Assembly (NCBI GenBank): GCA_903858635.1
Contig: CAIOJO010000442.1
Span: forward strand, 1-64,000
Source: an uncultured Telmatospirillum sp.
GTDB lineage: Bacteria; Pseudomonadota; Alphaproteobacteria; Rhodospirillales; Magnetospirillaceae
Direction of reading: 5' to 3'
Length of the DNA: 64,000 nt
Below, piece after piece: positions 63,554-64,000 of this stretch (positions within the stretch are counted from its first letter, which is position 1; every line of letters starts with the position of its first letter). Below the pieces are notes generated by a model. That model was not told the DNA's origin. It searched no databases and saw only the letters and a program-made list of their open reading frames with translations. Both the position numbers and the translations under genes were made by a program.

Positions 63554-64000
63554 TCAGGCCTTGAGGAAACCGACGATATCCTGGACCTGGTCCATGACCG
63601 GGGCCGACAGGGCGCGGGCGCGTTGCGCGCCGTCCTTGAGGATGGCATCGATCTCGCCGGGATCCGCCAGATAGCGCCGCATTTCGGCGTTGATCGGAGC
63701 CAGTTTGGCCACCGCCAGCTCGGCCAGTTCCTTTTTGAAGCTGCTGAACTGCTGTCCGGCGAAACGCTCCACCGCGGCGTCCAGCGTGACATCGGACAAG
63801 GCCGCCCAGATGCCCAGCAGATTGGCCGCCTCGGGTCTGCCCGCCAACTCGCCCATCGTCTCGGGCAGCGCCAAGGGATCGGTCTTGGCCTTCCTGAACT
63901 TGAGCTCGATGGTTTCGGCGTCATCGGTCATGTTGATCCGCGAATAGTCGGATTCATCCGACTTGCTCATCTTCTTTTGGCCATCGCGGAGCGACATGAC
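63554..64000 (-). CDS. trpS: Tryptophanyl-tRNA synthetase, C-terminal part (cut by window edge)
   Basis: The last about 148 residues of a class I tRNA synthetase; the N-terminal half with the HIGH-like motif lies beyond the right end. The KMSKS loop is seen as KKMSKSDES, followed by [21 protein letters not shown] and the helical C-terminus typical of TrpRS ([21 protein letters not shown]). Charges tRNA-Trp. The stop is 14 bases before the start of the DUF2333 gene, so they may be co-transcribed. Confidence 0.95.
   Translation of the reverse strand, partial: VMSLRDGQKKMSKSDESDYSRINMTDDAETIELKFRKAKTDPLALPETMGELAGRPEAANLLGIWAALSDVTLDAAVERFAGQQFSSFKKELAELAVAKLAPINAEMRRYLADPGEIDAILKDGAQRARALSAPVMDQVQDIVGFLKA

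Overview
The window is a GC-rich piece of an alphaproteobacterial chromosome, most like Rhodospirillales (Magnetospirillum and relatives). The pointers are: the gene order rpsO-pnp, truB-rbfA-infB-ylxR-nusA-rimP and miaB-phoH-ybeY-corC-lnt; a MucR-type zinc-finger regulator; both Irr and Fur; ornithine-lipid synthesis genes (olsB-olsA); and a SAM-II riboswitch in front of metK. No rRNA, tRNA, CRISPR array or intact insertion sequence was seen. This placement is inference from gene content, not a phylogeny.

Layout. 1-1.8 kb: a shortened ketosynthase-like 'chain length factor' gene, a phosphopantetheinyl transferase and a lipoprotein, possibly the worn edge of an aryl-polyene-type cluster. 2.1-11.7 kb: a Crp/Fnr regulator and a complete nitrous oxide reductase operon, nosRZDFYLX, with overlapping genes and a TTGAC-N4-GTCAA box ahead of nosR. 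11.7-15.7 kb: a ferritin-like protein, then a copper operon (DUF2946-like protein, outer-membrane protein, CopC, CopD) behind a second Fnr-type box with nearly the same spacing to its -10. This suggests copper supply is switched on together with the copper enzyme NosZ.

15.6-22.7 kb is the least explained part and my main candidate for an undescribed system. It is a divergent cluster of an active HtrA-like protease, a LuxR-type regulator and a pseudo-protease (catalytic His and Ser both replaced by Glu) on one side. On the other side are a 28% glutamine repeat protein without lysine or cysteine, a helical partner protein, a leaderless subtilisin and, after a terminator, an M48 metalloprotease.

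22.8-33.5 kb is mixed accessory metabolism: a MetE-like enzyme, phhB, the cation exporter dmeF, a ModA plus DUF364 pair, dctA, a glycosyltransferase and an EmrAB-type efflux pump. From 33 kb to the right end nearly everything is on the minus strand and is housekeeping: iron regulation, RNA processing and translation, SAM synthesis, membrane lipids and lipoproteins, tRNA modification, and the end of trpS cut by the window edge. Intergenic repeats sit at about 25.4, 33.0, 57.4 and 59.2 kb.
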